DNA of 64,000 nucleotides, taken from the NCBI RefSeq assembly GCF_014529535.1, contig NW_023503464.1:310001-374000 (forward strand), in the 5' to 3' direction. This DNA is from Bradysia coprophila (taxonomy: Eukaryota > Arthropoda > Insecta > Diptera > Sciaridae). A model generated the notes under the pieces. The model was not told the origin of the DNA. It saw only the letters and a list, made by a program, of their open reading frames with translations, and ran no database searches. The translations under genes and the position numbers were made by a program. Shown one piece after another: positions 63,811-64,000 of the stretch. Numbering within the stretch: the stretch's first letter is position 1; the number at the start of each line of letters is the position of its first letter.

Positions 63811-64000
63811 TTGAATTGAGTGGGGGAGTAGGACTGTTTCTCAATCAAATTCAATGTTTAGATTTTAAACCGCATTGAAACCGATTTCCGAAATCAGAAA
63901 ACTTTGAAATTGGAATTTACTCCTCACTATGGCACCGACAACTAAGCACTGATGAAAAAATACAAGGCAACTCTCTAGCAATATCACACCAATTATTTAG

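Overview
The window reads as nuclear DNA of an insect, most probably a lower (nematoceran) dipteran; a fungus gnat is my guess, not something the sequence proves. It is AT-rich, has GT-AG introns from about 60 bp to a few kb, insect-type gene content, and intergenic space crowded with small non-autonomous DNA transposons, foldbacks and minisatellites. I see no prokaryotic operon, CRISPR array, rRNA, convincing tRNA, or autonomous transposase or reverse-transcriptase gene.

I rebuilt seven multi-exon genes by hand, joining exons by splice signals and reading frame. In order they are: (1) a cysteine/serine-rich nuclear protein, CSRNP/Axud1 type (+, 5875-8001, 3 coding exons, 664 aa); (2) a pigeon/GSAP-family protein (-, 17309-13880, 9 exons, about 913 aa with an uncertain C-terminus); (3) an unrecognised 235-aa protein with a signal-like N-terminus (-, 20946-19878, 3 exons); (4) a 480-aa predicted single-pass membrane protein with one lumenal C2H2 finger (-, 34148-28697, 8 exons); (5) an acyl-CoA synthetase/4CL-like enzyme with a mitochondrial-type leader (+, 37391-41185, 6 exons); (6) an ANKRD13C-type ankyrin/GPCR-chaperone protein (+, 45606-48687, 9 exons); (7a, 7b) two tandem choline/ethanolamine-kinase-like genes of identical exon structure (-, 58797-57547 and 63810-62547, 374 aa each), with a decayed third first exon at 55301-55220. 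A mitochondrial ribosomal protein L45 pseudogene tail lies at 18632-18961, and a possible one-exon micro-gene with TATA and Inr elements at 27685-27923.

The genes form no pathway together; they look like ordinary unrelated neighbours, except for the kinase duplication. The repeats are the richer part. Several can be delimited by terminal inverted repeats plus target duplications: hAT-like elements with 7-8 bp duplications (39238-39367, 43723-44203, 61601-61785 and the GGGAAG-rich element 22500-23818), TTAA-bounded foldbacks (20091-20297, 35199-35696, 44900-45302), a Mutator-like element with a 9-bp duplication (30161-30638), and a foldback-type element with tandem-repeat arms and a GC-rich duplicated core (60470-61321). 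The insertion at 22500 is especially well supported, because the second foldback copy at 44900 preserves the empty target site.

No clear new molecular system is visible. The best candidates for novelty are the membrane zinc-finger protein, the orphan 235-aa gene with a foldback in its intron, and the foldback element with the GC-rich core.
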